A stretch of DNA of 64,000 bases from Blasia pusilla (GCA_050084515.1 CM114274.1:19344001-19408000); one strand, 5' to 3'; positions 1 through 11,020 are shown, numbered from the stretch's first letter. Notes: a model not told the origin generated them from the letters alone. Made by a program: numbers and translations.

Positions 1-346
1 CACAGACTAGAATTGTGGCCACACTACAAGCAGAACCACGCAACATACAACGCAAGCCTACAGGAACTACAGTTGAGCTCCAATCTACTGTACCATAAAT
101 GTTAGGAAGGTGACATGGCGCACAATTACGCACATTGTCCTTCCATACCATACCATCGCGTCCCTCCAACAAGAGAACACCGGAGGGCAAACCGTCACAC
201 ACTCTCAGGATAGTGCGTCCTATAGTCACATCCAACGTTGTTGGTGCCGTCTGCTGCAAGTAGACATAATCTCCTTGATGAAACCTCTGGATAGTTGGTC
301 GATTACCACCACCCAAAATAGTTGCATACCTCAACGTATCCCAATG

Positions 347-986
347 CTACGCAATCGCCAAGTTCTCGAACGCCATGGGCATCACTCTCCGAAATAACTC
401 AGCCCTCTCAAAACATGCTCGCATCCATACATTTGGGTCATCAAGGTCCAGCACCTCACCAACATCTCGACGAATGCCGACAGGTAAATCTGGCTCTCGG
501 CCATAAAGTAGCGAGTACGGTGAAAAAGACACTAAGGATGCGTGTCTGCTGAATCTATATCCCATCGCCAACCACGGCAATTGGAAGTCCCAATCTCCTA
601 GGTGACCTCTCTACAAGCCATACTTGCGTAAACCCCTCTTCAGCGTCTGCACAAATCTCGAGCAAGTTGTACGTCCGCTTCATCCCAAAGTGATCAAAAT
701 CCTCGTGGGCATGCTGCACTCGTCGTGCTTTCTATGAAGGATGCGGCTCTACGCGTACTCTACCATCCTCCCAAACCCTCAAAATATGTGTCCCCTCCCA
801 ACGAAACCGTCTGGCCCGCTGTAGGATCTGATTCTGCTCTCTAGCACCCACGGTGCTCGCAATGCTGCTAGTACGAAGGTACTCCAAGACTACTCCATCA
901 TCATGAATATTTGAGCCACATGTCGTCTCTTCACTGGCCTCGGGATCCAAGGACTCTCCACTAGACCTTGCCATCGAAGTCTCCAC
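347..986 (-). pseudogene. Gypsy 1 integrase remnants (zinc-binding N end and C-terminal end, core missing)
   Basis: At 732-986 the minus strand encodes the linker ahead of integrase (RRFRWEGTHILRVWEDG). Low-coordinate sequence then gives a His-rich stretch, AHEDFDHFGMKRTYNLL, typical of the integrase zinc-binding domain. Instead of the D,D-35-E core, the reading passes within about 100 bases to a tail with SPYSLLYGREPDLP (347-580), normally found after the core. I infer an internal deletion of the catalytic core. It is non-functional as it stands. Confidence 0.65.
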
Positions 987-989
987 ACT

Positions 990-2530
990 CTAGCTCTCCA
1001 TAGCCAACATGCCTAAATAGGTTGACGCGTGCCATCCTAGCACTGGCTCCTCATCACTCTCTCCATGCCACCGAGCTCCAGTCGCATCTCGCTGACTAGA
1101 GCATGGGTTACGACTCAACCCATTTGCATCTTGGTTGAGCGTCCCAGGTCTATATAACTCGTGAAAATCATACTCTTGCAACAACAGAGCCCATCTCGCA
1201 AGCTTCCATGTAAGCTTGTCGGACTCCATCAACCACTTCAGTGGTTGTTATCAATGATGATGGTAAAGGGGTTGGTGAATAAGTAACACCTGAAATGCGC
1301 GACAGCCCACACTACAGCCAAGCACTCACCCTCATACAAGTTGTACTTCGCCTGTGCAACGTTGTTTGAGCGGCTAGTGTTAGCCACCACGAATTCTCTA
1401 CCCTCATCATCACGCTAGGTGAGCACCGCTCCAAGCCCCAACATGCTCCAATTTGTGTGCAACTAGAAAGGATGCCCCCTGATCGGTCTCCTCAAGATGG
1501 GCGCGGACGACATGATGTCCTTGAGCAACAAAAATGCTCGCTCCACCTCATCCCCCTAGTACCACTCGTGATCCATCTTAGTCAGCAAGGTGAGCGGCTT
1601 CGCAATCGAACTGAATCCCTTGATGTACCGCCGATAGAAGTTCACCAATCCCATGAATGCGCAAACACGGCCCACATCCGTAGGGCGTGGAATGCGTGAG
1701 ATAGCCTCTACTTTCGTCTGCTGAACACCAAGGCCCCTTGGGTATATCGTATGACCCAAGTACTCAATCTGGCTATAGAAGAACTTGCACTTGCCTGGAT
1801 GTAGCTTGAGCCCATGTAATTACAATCGTCGAAACACCTCCTCTAGATGTCGCTCATGCTCCTCAACCGTGGTGCTAAAGACTACAATGTCATCAATATA
1901 ACACCTAGCAAAATCCAGACCAACCAAGATCCTATCCATGACCCTTTGACACTCAATCGAGGCGTTGTTTAACCCTAATGGTAAGAACCACCACTGGTAT
2001 AAACAATCCTTCCCGTAAGGAGCGATGCCCCAAAATGCCGTCTTCTGCCTGTCCTCCAATCTGATAGGCAACTGATGGTATCCGGCTCGCAAATCCAATG
2101 AACTGAAGACCTTTGCGTGATCAATCACATGAAAGATCTCCTCAGGGGTGGGCATGGCATACCTATCGGACTTTGTCCGCCGATTGATAGGTCACAAATC
2201 TCCACAGATCCGCCTATCCGTCCAGTTGCCATGCACATCCTTCTTGGCGGGCATGGCAGTGGCAGATGCATACTCCCCATGCGACATCTCCACTAGTCTT
2301 GCTCTGACCAAGTCCTCGCTCCCACTCTGAATCAGAGCCTGCTCCATATCACTGAACCTGTAGGGTCTTCGGAAGATCGGCGTATCGCTCGAAAACTCAA
2401 TGCGGATCCCCGGTTCCTTCAGCGTACCCAAAATCCTCCATGCTAAACGCAAAGCAGCTCCTATAACTCCTGAGGAACTAATGTATCCGGGCGCCACTCT
2501 CCTGCTTGTCAACTTAGGGTCCATATCTGG
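990..2530 (-). pseudogene. Gypsy 1 reverse transcriptase and RNase H
   Basis: The minus strand gives the RT entry region at 2,192-2,524, the palm at 1,820-2,155 with SSLDLRAGYHQ and the catalytic YIDD box (CYIDDIVVFS), and the connection region at 1,556-1,759 (FMGLVNFYRRYIKGFSS). The RNase H end at 990-1,232 carries YRPGTLNQDANGLSRNP, the usual motif before integrase. The pieces lie in different frames separated by stops. The role would be to copy element RNA into DNA; this copy cannot make an intact enzyme. Confidence 0.85.
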
Positions 2531-2899
2531 CTCTCAAGTCTCCATCGTGACTACGGTAGGACTCTCCGTCACGGGTATCGATGGTTGCTATGGTGCAACC
2601 CCGTCTCGAACAACAACAATCGGCCGCTCTCCTACAGCCAAGTGCAAACTCTGATCTCCTCCACATGTTGTGCCCGGAACCACGCTCGATGTTGTGGCCA
2701 TCATCTCTTGGCGTACCTGCAAAACATCCCAAGAAGTCCAAGGGTGTCTCTCCCGATCTCCCTTGGTGTGTAGATCTCCTCGGGTCTCGCCCCCAACCAC
2801 TTCCTCCACCGTCTCAAGAGGCATAGGGCTCACCAAGGCAACCGTTGTGATCTGTTGCGATCTCATAAGGCGATGTTCAGCCACTCCCAAGTTGAGGAT

Positions 2900-3872
2900 C
2901 TATGTCAAGCAGTTCAAATCCATAGCTTGACCCAAGACAAGGCATCGTAATGCCTCTAACACTGACGATTATGTCGTCACTCCTGTGGGAAATCCCATCG
3001 CTCGATCTCTCTCGTCGACCTTGGGCTCCACCAACCGATGAACCTGGTCATCCCAAACCAAGCCAAGATCGGCCTCCTTGTATGCATAGGAAGCGGGAAA
3101 ACTCACAAACGTGGGCAAGGGTGCCCGCAGCCTGCCTACCCTGTTGACCACGGTCAACGGTGGTTGATCATCGTGCCTCACTTCTGTGATCGACAACCAA
3201 GATCTAGAATCAAATCCACTAACAAATGGGAGGGGGCGCTCCACTCTCGCATACGCCCTCCGTTACACCGCATGGGGCACCAAGTTGGTCCACCATAGAC
3301 ACGGGCGATGGGCTCTAGAACCTACACTTGCCGCATCCAAGAACACTGCTAGGCCAATCCATGCACCCACCTGATGAGCACTTGTCACCACCCGTGATCT
3401 GCAGTCTTCTAAGATCGGCATATTCTTCAGAATGTAGGTTGGAGAATGAGACTGGTGCTCCTGCAACTTCCGTAAGACCTTTAACATCTCCCAAAACAAC
3501 GTGGACCGATTGTTAGCCAACCCGATGCCTCGTCCAACACTCGATTGGCCCTGACATGGCCAACCGGAAATGACCAAATTAATGGTCCCTACGCGCTCTA
3601 AGTCCTGCGCCCCCAGCAACGAAACATCCCTCGATAGGAAACTGTGGTACCCCTACACCGCGGACGTAGACAATAAGTCAGGAAAACGTAGGCGTAACTG
3701 TGCCAAATGTCGTAGTGAGACGTGCCTCATAACATCATCACTCTCCACATACAGGTACCGCTGCACTCACACTCCTGCCTGCAAAACACCAGCTAATATG
3801 GTGTTAATCCCTCCAAAGAGATCTAACACTCAAATACCCTCCTCCGGGATGTGGTATCCAAGAGTGTCATCG
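2900..3872 (-). pseudogene. Cytosine-5 DNA methyltransferase domain inside Gypsy pol (decayed)
   Basis: Reading the minus strand downward from 3,872 gives C5-methyltransferase motifs in order: motif I VLDLFGGINT (S-adenosylmethionine binding); motif II RYLYVESDD; motif IV GWPCQGQS with the catalytic Cys codon at 3,554-3,556; a degenerate motif VI YILKNMP, where ENV is usual, the Glu codon being Lys at 3,425-3,427; DAASVGSRAHRPCLWWTNL; and C-terminal DERDRAMGFPTG and LGQAMDLNCL. The FWEMLKVL stretch after motif IV and the AHRxxxWW stretch resemble the Dnmt3/DRM group more than MET1 (inference). In-frame stops lie at 3,830, 3,767, 3,653, 3,263, 2,969 and 2,900. The same frame continues into the pre-RT linker, so the domain was part of the element polyprotein. 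It lies between protease (4.2-4.5 kb) and RT (from 2.5 kb). Methyltransferases inside retrotransposons have been reported from charophytes and dinoflagellates. Confidence 0.85.
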
Positions 3873-4243
3873 TAGCACTCCCTGCTACCTCAAGTTCCTC
3901 AGACCCGTCACGCTCTGGTGCAAACGTCTCGCTCCATGCAGTCTACACGTGCTCATCTGCCAATCGTCGAAGCTCCTCAATCATGCCCCACAACGGTACC
4001 TCTCCTCCATGGAATGATGGGGCTACCATAATACTCCTCTCCATAGAAATGTTAGAAATAGGAGTATCCTCTGCATGGACATGTCCCTCAATCAAATCAC
4101 TTGGCCAAGTGATTTGCTAAATGCTACTAAGGTCGCCACCTCTCCTATCCGTTGCTCGATCACTGCACCTGTGAATCGAACGGGTAATGAGCTAAGGCGC
4201 CATTACCTAATTGCCATCTTGGTCTGTAGGACGCTGACTCTTC

Positions 4244-4533
4244 CTAGTAATCCACGGAAAACCCTATTGGGTATAACACTACTCCACCAACCAAGATGTC
4301 GTAGGACTCTCCATCAGTCACTATCGCCTTGGCTCGTACCATGGACTCATCTGTAGGATGTCCCGGAAAATCCTCACCATGACCTCTTGTTGGGTGATAT
4401 AATGTGTGGTAATCGCTCCACCCAAGGATGTATGTATCCGGAATGGACAACGCTCCACATCTGCTCTTGTCAAGCCCAATCCTCTGAATGACGCTTTTCC
4501 CAACATCAAGGATTGCGCTCCTGAATCCAACAA
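4244..4533 (-). pseudogene. Gypsy 1 retropepsin-like aspartic protease
   Basis: The minus strand encodes MLDSGAQSLMLGK, containing the Asp-Ser-Gly catalytic triad of retroviral-type proteases. A second frame 4,244-4,450 continues with SYDILVGGVVLYPIGFSVDY, the ILG-type glycine block near the end of the fold. A frameshift separates the two parts. It would cleave the element polyprotein. Confidence 0.7.
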
Positions 4534-4838
4534 GACGCGCTACTGACTAAAAGCTCTACCTCATAGACTCACCAACTGGAAGACCTCTCCTCAATTATCC
4601 AGCAACGCAACATCAGGAAAAGCCATGGCACGCTCTATCGCGGGTCTAGCAGATATCGCCGCCATCCTAGCAGCCGCAGCGTGCCATGAATGTGACATGG
4701 ATGGCCCGAGCATCCGCTCCAAGGGCAGGTCCATCACCTCCTTTGAAATCACCTTTGAATGTGATGTAGGAACTCCAACTCCGCACTCACATAGTGAAGC
4801 GGCCAGCCGAAAAGCCACGGCGGGCGTACCCCCCAATG

Positions 4839-5530
4839 TCATAACATCAGAAGTAATAAAGGAGTGGGATACACAACGGTGGCCGCCCCCAACAACGTGC
4901 TCGACACATGCCCCTCCTGAGCATCAACAATAGGAGTCGTCACACTCGCTTCTCCCATCGCCCTCCGTGCCTGCACACCAAAAACATCATCAATTCTCCG
5001 AGAACTTTGATGAGGACCCATCGATGGGATCCTTATCGCTTCGGACAACGTGAAAGACTGAGGAAGCCTTGTATGTTTTCTGGAATCCCCTTGTTGTGGA
5101 TCCAACTCTGCGGCAGCTCCACGCATCACAACTACAACGGCCTCCATCTGGGCAACCCCACACATCCAACCAGGATCCTCCATATCTCTAGCTGCTCCAT
5201 ATGATCTCGATGCCACGGATCTGGCATTGTGTGACCTCAATGCCATAGCGGCAATATGCTCTTGTAGCTGTTGTATTTGAGCAGCCATCCCAGCCTCACG
5301 TCCGGCGTCTCCCTCGGCGCGTCTAGGTGGTGGTACTCTACCTCCTCCACGGAGAGATCCACCACCCTGTCGGGCAACTCCAGCTCCATGTCCCCCAACG
5401 GGACCACATGGTGCACGATCTCTAGGCCCACCCGGATCGGCTTCTTGCTCTAGTGCCCTCTCTGGCCCTTGGTCCAGACTTAACTCATGATGTTAACTAA
5501 AACACATGGGGTATGTATGACCATACCTCT
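4839..5530 (-). pseudogene. Gypsy 1 gag C-terminal region with degenerate zinc knuckle
   Basis: The minus-strand frame 4,839-5,288 (149 residues) is a low-similarity gag-like linker just upstream of protease. Near 5,505-5,540 the minus strand reads YDYCQRYGHTYPMC, which fits a CCHC zinc knuckle with its first Cys replaced by Tyr. The assignment rests on position and this motif only. Frames are interrupted. Confidence 0.4.
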
Positions 5531-5650
5531 GACAATAATCATACTGATAACCTCCAGGTGCAGCACCATCTCCTCCTCCATGCTAAGGCACACGTCCATG
5601 ACCTTGACAAGTGCAATCGCGCTGATGATGGGCTCCACCACATGACCAAC

Positions 5651-5871
5651 AAGTTCAAAAGACATATTGTGAGAATAGAAAAGGGTATCTATAGAGTTTT
5701 CAGCAAGTTTCTTCACAGAAACAATATTGTGCTGTCTTGTAGGAATGAACAGAACATTGGAAAGAGTATGTAATTCGAAAGAGCCTTTGACAAAAAGCTT
5801 TAATTGAACATTCCCAGTAGCTGTAGCATATATTTTGCCATTGCCTATTCCATAAATGAGAATTGGAGAAA
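5651..5871 (-). mobile_element. Copia fragment inserted in Gypsy 1
   Basis: About 220 bp here are nearly identical to 41,206-41,426, the protease-to-integrase region of the Copia element in HRQ1 intron 18, in the same orientation. The similarity starts and stops abruptly. Gypsy-like gag sequence resumes on both sides, so this is an inserted or recombined fragment. Confidence 0.8.
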
Positions 5872-6114
5872 TAGGCGGCTGCTACTGAGCCGCATATGAA
5901 GGCGCACGTCTCTGTGGCACGGCCTCTCGGTATCCTCCTTGAGCTCATGGTGCCACAATCGACCTATCTCAAAGTCCACATTGCTGCACAGGTGGTGCAG
6001 GCGAAAAGGCCCTCTTTCGTATGCCTCACATTCTAGAGACGTGCGCGGAACTCCTGAGACTAGCGGAGCGGATAGGGGACAATGAAGTCCAAAACCAAAA
6101 ACCCTTTGAGCCAA
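5872..6114 (-). pseudogene. Gag-like remnant, probably Gypsy 1
   Basis: A minus-strand frame covers 5,845-6,114 and includes CEAYERGPFRLHHLC, a Cys/His-spaced stretch. It lies beyond the Copia fragment in the orientation of Gypsy 1. Family membership is inferred from position; no diagnostic domain is complete. Confidence 0.3.
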
Positions 6115-6160
6115 AAAGTTTTTCTAAGTTATAGAAAAACAAAGGGACATCCAAGAGGGT

Positions 6161-7345
6161 TTGGAATGGGGTAAGCATGACCATGGAGGGTCTCTTGCCC
6201 CAGTAGCAAAACGAATGGAACTCAACCCGAAGCCAAGAGGGCAGCCGTTCACAAAGTCAACAAATGCCAAAGTGATTTGCTACAACTTTGGCAAACCCGG
6301 GCATATGGCAAAGGAATGTGTGAGGCCCAAGGTTAGTAAACCGAGCATGATTGCGTTTGCTGCTGAGCACTTATCGGCAGGAGATCTAGATACATCTCTC
6401 CAAGTCACCAAGAGAACGCCCAATTTGGTTTGCCTAAGATCCAAGATCGCTAATTGTGAGGTGATGTTGCTCGTTGATAGAGGTGCTTGGCACTCATTCT
6501 TAAGCCCGAGAATTGTGAAGAGGTTAGGATTGCCAACCACCAAGGTGGGTGAACCCATTAGGGTAGGATTCGCGGGAGGCAAGTCCCACCAGACCTCAGA
6601 GCTGGTTTTAGGGCTAGTTGTGGGATGCGGAGTATTTGAGTTGAAGGAGAATTTCACAATTTGCGACATGGACGGAAACGATGGAGTCTTGGGGAATATG
6701 TTCTTGGATGTGTATGAGGTGGAACTAAGGCGTAGACCTTTGAGGTTGAGTGTCTTGGTTAACGGCAAATGGAAGGGCGTCAAATTGGTTTGTGAGGTTC
6801 CTAGGAAGACGGAGTTGGTGAACGCCATCACGAGGACGAGTTTGGCTGAGTTAGAGGAAGGATTCCTTTGCTTGATGAGACAAGTAGAGGATGATACAAG
6901 CGCGAGACGCATAGATCAGAACTCAGCTTCAAGGGGAATCCCTGAAACACTCAAGGGAGTTGTGAAAGAATTTGGAGATGTGTTAATTAAGGAGCTTTTG
7001 ACTGAGCTACCACCACATAGGGTGGTTGATCATAAGATAGAGGTGATATCCGGATCTCAACCACCTTCAAAGGCACCATATAGGTTGAATCAGGAAGAAC
7101 TTGCAGAGTTGAAGAAACAATTGGGTGAACTCTTAGAGAGGGGTTACATCCAAACCAACAAGTCATCTTATGGAGCGCTTGTTCTCTTTGTGAAGAAGAA
7201 GGATGGGAAGTTGAGACTCTGTGTTGATTATTGGGCGTTGAATAAAGTGACGATAAGGAACAAATATCCTCTCCCAAGGATGGATTACCTCTTTGATCAA
7301 TTGTCAAGTGCCAAGTATTTCAGCCGGATTGACCTGAAATCATGA
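6161..7345 (+). pseudogene. Gypsy 2 gag end, protease and N-terminal RT
   Basis: A 394-residue open frame carries, in order, a zinc knuckle [14 protein letters not shown] (second Cys replaced by Phe), a retropepsin core [11 protein letters not shown] where DSG is expected, the protease glycine block [16 protein letters not shown], and RT fingers/palm with [16 protein letters not shown] and YFSRIDLKS. The frame stops where the Gly-Tyr-His-Gln block normally follows. Both the knuckle and the protease active site look damaged. Confidence 0.8.
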
Positions 7346-7349
7346 TAAT

Positions 7350-8461
7350 ATCAGATTCGGATTGCCAAAGCGGATGTAGAGAAGATTGCATGTAGAACGA
7401 GATACGATTCGTTGGAGTTTGTGGTAATGCCTTTCGGTCTTTGTAATGCACCTCCGACGTTCACCACTTTGATGAACTCCATCTTTCATAAGGAGATGGA
7501 TGAGTTTGTGATCATCTACATTGATGACATACTCATCTATTCAAAAACACTAGAGGATCACGCTCGACATTTGAAGCCGGTGTTTGAGAAATTCAGGACG
7601 AAGAAGCTGTATGCGGATGCGGATAAGAGTGAGTTCGGTTTGATGAAGATCAAGTTCTTGGGGCATGTGGTTGGTGCAGATGGAATGAGTCCAAACATGG
7701 CGAAGGTTAGCGCCATTGCTGAATGGGAACCGCCTTCCACTGTGGAGGGGATGAGGAGGTTCATCGGAGCGGTCCAATTTTACGGGACATACGTGAAGAA
7801 ATTTTCGAGAATAGTGAAACCTCTCATAGATTGGACCAAAAATTTTTCCAACAGAATATGGACCGAGGAAGTGGATAAAGTGTTCAATCGAGTCAAAGAG
7901 ATCCTCTCACAAGAACCAGTTCTGAAGCTGCCAGAGTTTGACCAACCGTTCAAGGTGCACACTAATGCTAGTGATTTCGTGATTGCTGGAATGTTGGTGC
8001 AAAAAGGGAGACTTGTAGCATACGAGAGCAAGAAGCTTAGAGACACCGAAAGGAGATGGCCCACTCATGAGAAAGAGTTGTTAGCTGTGGTTCATTGCTT
8101 GAGAAAGTAGCGTCACTATTTGGGACTTCACGAGACTCGAGTATTCACCGATAACATATCGCTCAAGTATTTTGAGACCCAAGATCGCATAACACCAAAG
8201 AAACTTTGATGGCATGATACCTTGGCGTTGATGAATGTGGAGCTAATCCACAAGCCGGGGAAAGACAATGTCATTCCAGATGTGTTAAGTCGTAAGGATG
8301 AGCATATGCCATCGACGACACAAGTGTTGAGAGCAATCTTCCCTTATGAAACAGACCTGGAAAGAAGGATACATGAAGGATGCGCAAGCGAGGGAGTACA
8401 TTGGGAAGTTAAAGCGGGGCGAGAAGGTGGCCAATCTAAGTTTGAGACACAACTTGCTTAG
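7350..8461 (+). pseudogene. Gypsy 2 RT palm and RNase H
   Basis: The frame 7,412-8,110 holds FVVMPFGLCNAPPTFTTLMN and the catalytic YIDDILIYSK of reverse transcriptase, then the RT connection (FIGAVQFYGTYVKKFSRI). RNase H follows with HTNASDFVIAGMLVQ and HEKELLAVVHCLRK. After a TAG at 8,108 it continues as HYLGLHETRVFTDNISLKYF and, from 8,222, the PGKDNVIPDVLSRK end motif. Confidence 0.85.
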
Positions 8462-8489
8462 GTTTAAGTAGAGCAGGATCTATAGGTCA

Positions 8490-9090
8490 AGGCAAGCTAC
8501 GGACCAAAGTGTTTGTGGAATGTTATGATGGACCTTTGGCAGGACACAAGGGGGAGAAATCCACTCTTGCTGTTTTGGCCAAAAGGTTCTTCTGGCCCAA
8601 CACAAAGGAAGATGTTGCTCAATATGTGAAAACTTGCGTGACCTATTAGGCGAACAGAGTTTCTTATGCAAAGAAACAAGGCTTACTTCATCCTTTGCCG
8701 ATCCCGGAGGGACCCTTGCAAAGCACTAGCATGGATTTCATTACGAGTCCTCCGGAATTTGAGGGATACGACGCTATACTTGTAATAGTTCATCGGTTTA
8801 GCAAGTTGGGGAGGTTTGTGCCGACAAGAGAGTCTACGACGGCCTACGCGACTTCTCGGCTATTCCTGGATGGTTGGTGGCGAGCTCATGGATTGCCTAG
8901 GAGCATTGTGTCCGATCAAGATCGAAGTTTACCAATGCCTTTTGGAAACATCTATTCATGAGGTTCCGGACCAAACTCACCTTTAGTATGGTTTTCCATC
9001 CTCAAACGGATGGGCAAACGGAAAAAGTAAACTCAGTCGTGAACCAGTACATAAGGAATTACGTGAGTTCGGACGAGAACTCGAAAAGTT
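8490..9090 (+). pseudogene. Gypsy 2 integrase
   Basis: An H2C2-type zinc region is visible (GPLAGHKGEKSTL, then VKTCVTY and a stop where the second Cys belongs). The catalytic core follows: first Asp in SMDFITSPPEFEGYD (8,732 onward), second Asp in IVSDQDR, and after a frame change near 8,950 the Glu helix region FHPQTDGQTEKVNSVVNQYI. Sequence past 9,080 loses coding character. Confidence 0.75.
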
Positions 9091-9166
9091 AGCCCACTGA
9101 TTGATCAAAGACTTGATTAACCAAAGTGCATGTTTGGATGCAGATCAGTGTTGAGAGTGTGACCTA

Positions 9167-9427
9167 CTAAACAAACGCTTCCGCAACAACAAGATTAACA
9201 TTCAAGGAGAGTAGGCGCACAATAATCTTGTACGCCCAACTGGTAGGACCACTCACAATGTATGGCGATGTGCTCACAAACTCCTCTACACTCTCCCTCT
9301 CGTCTGACAATGACACAGAATGAGGTCGAGGTGGTCCCTTACGTGGAGATCCTCGGAACCTCGCGCCACTCCGCGTAAAACCTCTAGAGCTACTCTCGGG
9401 TTCACCACCTCGCCTCTCAAAGTCCAA
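9167..9427 (-). pseudogene. Possible gag fragment, minus strand
   Basis: An 86-residue minus-strand frame has an Arg/Gly/Pro-rich start followed by an aliphatic end. It lies among Gypsy debris, and composition alone suggests gag. No motif identifies it; it may be a chance frame. Confidence 0.2.
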
Positions 9428-9429
9428 AA

Positions 9430-11020
9430 CGGACGCCGTGATGACCCTTGTGCCCCTCTCACCCGATCACTCTCAACCTCATGAGTAATCCCTCAATCAC
9501 TCATCCCAAACATGCGGCACTCGATCTACACTCTCCCTCCCCAAGACGTGTAACGTGCGACAACACGCGACGTTGTGCGGCAAATCGACTAGACTATCAT
9601 CTCATCGACAACTTTCCCTCAACTCCGGACATCCCACACAGGTCTATGTCCCCTAAACCACATACATGAATGATGCTCTCAGCATCCACACAACCCAATA
9701 TCCCCAAATAAACTAGCCAAATCCCTGAATCCCTCACACGTGCAAGGTAAAGGACCAGAATGGGTAACATGCAGACATGTCGATGTCACTCCTCAGCAAA
9801 TGCAAATCTCGACCCGAACTCGGTCGTGAAGACAACTCCTCCAATCAGCAAGTAGTACTCCTCTCATACTGACGCTCCTCAACCTCCTCGATGTGCGGTG
9901 CAGGTTGAGCGGTCCGGTGCGGCACTGGCGGCACTGGCGGCACGGAACAACTACAAACAACATGACACTAAAAAATGGGGTGCGGCACTCGGCGGCATAC
10001 CCTCCTCAATAAAAAATTTGCACGCTCTGCTCCATAGTGAAGGATCGATTCTGCGATCGAGACGGTGCGGTGCGGCCACGAGCGGCACGGCCCAGCAATC
10101 AGGGGCGTGTTGCGGCTAGGAGCGTCACGACACGGTTCTCGATTGTCGTCGAGCGGCTACCAATCACAACATAGCAGCATGAAATCAAAACTCATACACC
10201 ATAACCGGAGCTCATCTGACATCACTGGTTGATGATGAAACTGCGATGATGGTGGCGGCCAAAACAAACAATGTGGTGGCGACGCAAGTCAGAGAATCAA
10301 GGAACGTCATGGAAGACCCTCCACTTCGTAATGGCGGTAATGGCAACCAAAGGGTGGACAACGGACGGTGGACCGTAAAGGGTGACGGTTGAACGTTGAT
10401 GGTGACGGTTGCCCATCGATGGCGGACCGTTGATGGTGATAATGACGGCGATGGCCGCCGCCGACGTGGCGCCTAGTTTAGGGTTTGAGAAATTTAACCC
10501 TAAAAATTGCCTAGCAATGGCAATTTTGCAAGATTGACCATAACGTTTTCCTTGAAACTCCAAATTGCGCATTGTTTGTTGCACAACGTGCACAACTTCA
10601 CGATCTTTGACAGCATCAAAAAATATTTTGAATCAAACATTCCAATAAAAACTGACAGGGATTGTCGTAAATCCCAATGTCTCTTTCTCCTACATAAAAT
10701 TTGGCAGCGCTTCAGCGTTGATTTCTCCCAACGAAAATATAAAACCTGTAAAAATACTTATCAGAAAGCTACATGGTGCTCCCGAGAATGCCGACATGGG
10801 GCAACCCGCCCCCATAATCAATCCCTATTAGAAATTGGGTAGCGCTTCTGCGTGCCACTCTTCCACACGAAAAATCGGCAAAGGAAACATCACAAGTAAG
10901 CGCCTCTTGCTCCAGTGAGCACTCCCATGAACCGTTGAACAAGGAATACGATCCCCAACCTACAAAACCAGCAAGCTCCCCCATGAAGCTCTCTCACTCA
11001 CTCATTCTCTCTTTTTAAAA
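9430..11020. other. Non-coding region, no gene recognised
   Basis: No convincing coding frame or RNA gene was found. The stretch 9,890-10,150 is enriched in imperfect GGCGGCAC/GTGCGGC words, a weak local repeat. Probably old LTR or intergenic debris next to the Gypsy elements. Confidence 0.5.

Larger units (their letters stand above)
1..6114 (-). mobile_element. Ty3/Gypsy retrotransposon 1 carrying a DNA methyltransferase domain (decayed, runs off left edge)
   Basis: On the minus strand, from high to low coordinates, the region reads as gag-like sequence with a zinc-knuckle remnant, aspartic protease, cytosine-5 DNA methyltransferase, reverse transcriptase, RNase H end and integrase remnants. 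Protease before RT before integrase is the Ty3/Gypsy pol order. The reading frame is broken by many stops and frameshifts, so the copy is dead. The catalytic core of integrase appears deleted, and a Copia fragment (5,651-5,871) interrupts the gag part. No LTR is visible; the 3' LTR would lie left of the window. The right limit near 6,114 is approximate and abuts a second Gypsy element on the plus strand. Confidence 0.8.
6161..9100 (+). mobile_element. Ty3/Gypsy retrotransposon 2 (gag end, protease, RT, RNase H, integrase; decayed)
   Basis: The plus strand gives zinc knuckle, protease, RT, RNase H and integrase in order over about 2.9 kb. It belongs to a different lineage from Gypsy 1: there is no methyltransferase between protease and RT, and the palm sequence differs. 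Stops at 7,343 (TGA), 8,108 (TAG), 8,207 (TGA) and 8,647 (TAG), and a frame change near 8,940, inactivate it. Gag is mostly missing at the 5' end, no LTRs were found, and the 3' limit near 9,100 is where similarity fades. Confidence 0.85.

Noticed and set aside
6280-6912. 210-residue open frame on the minus strand
   Set aside because: It is fully antisense to the Gypsy 2 protease/RT frame, whose motifs are unmistakable.
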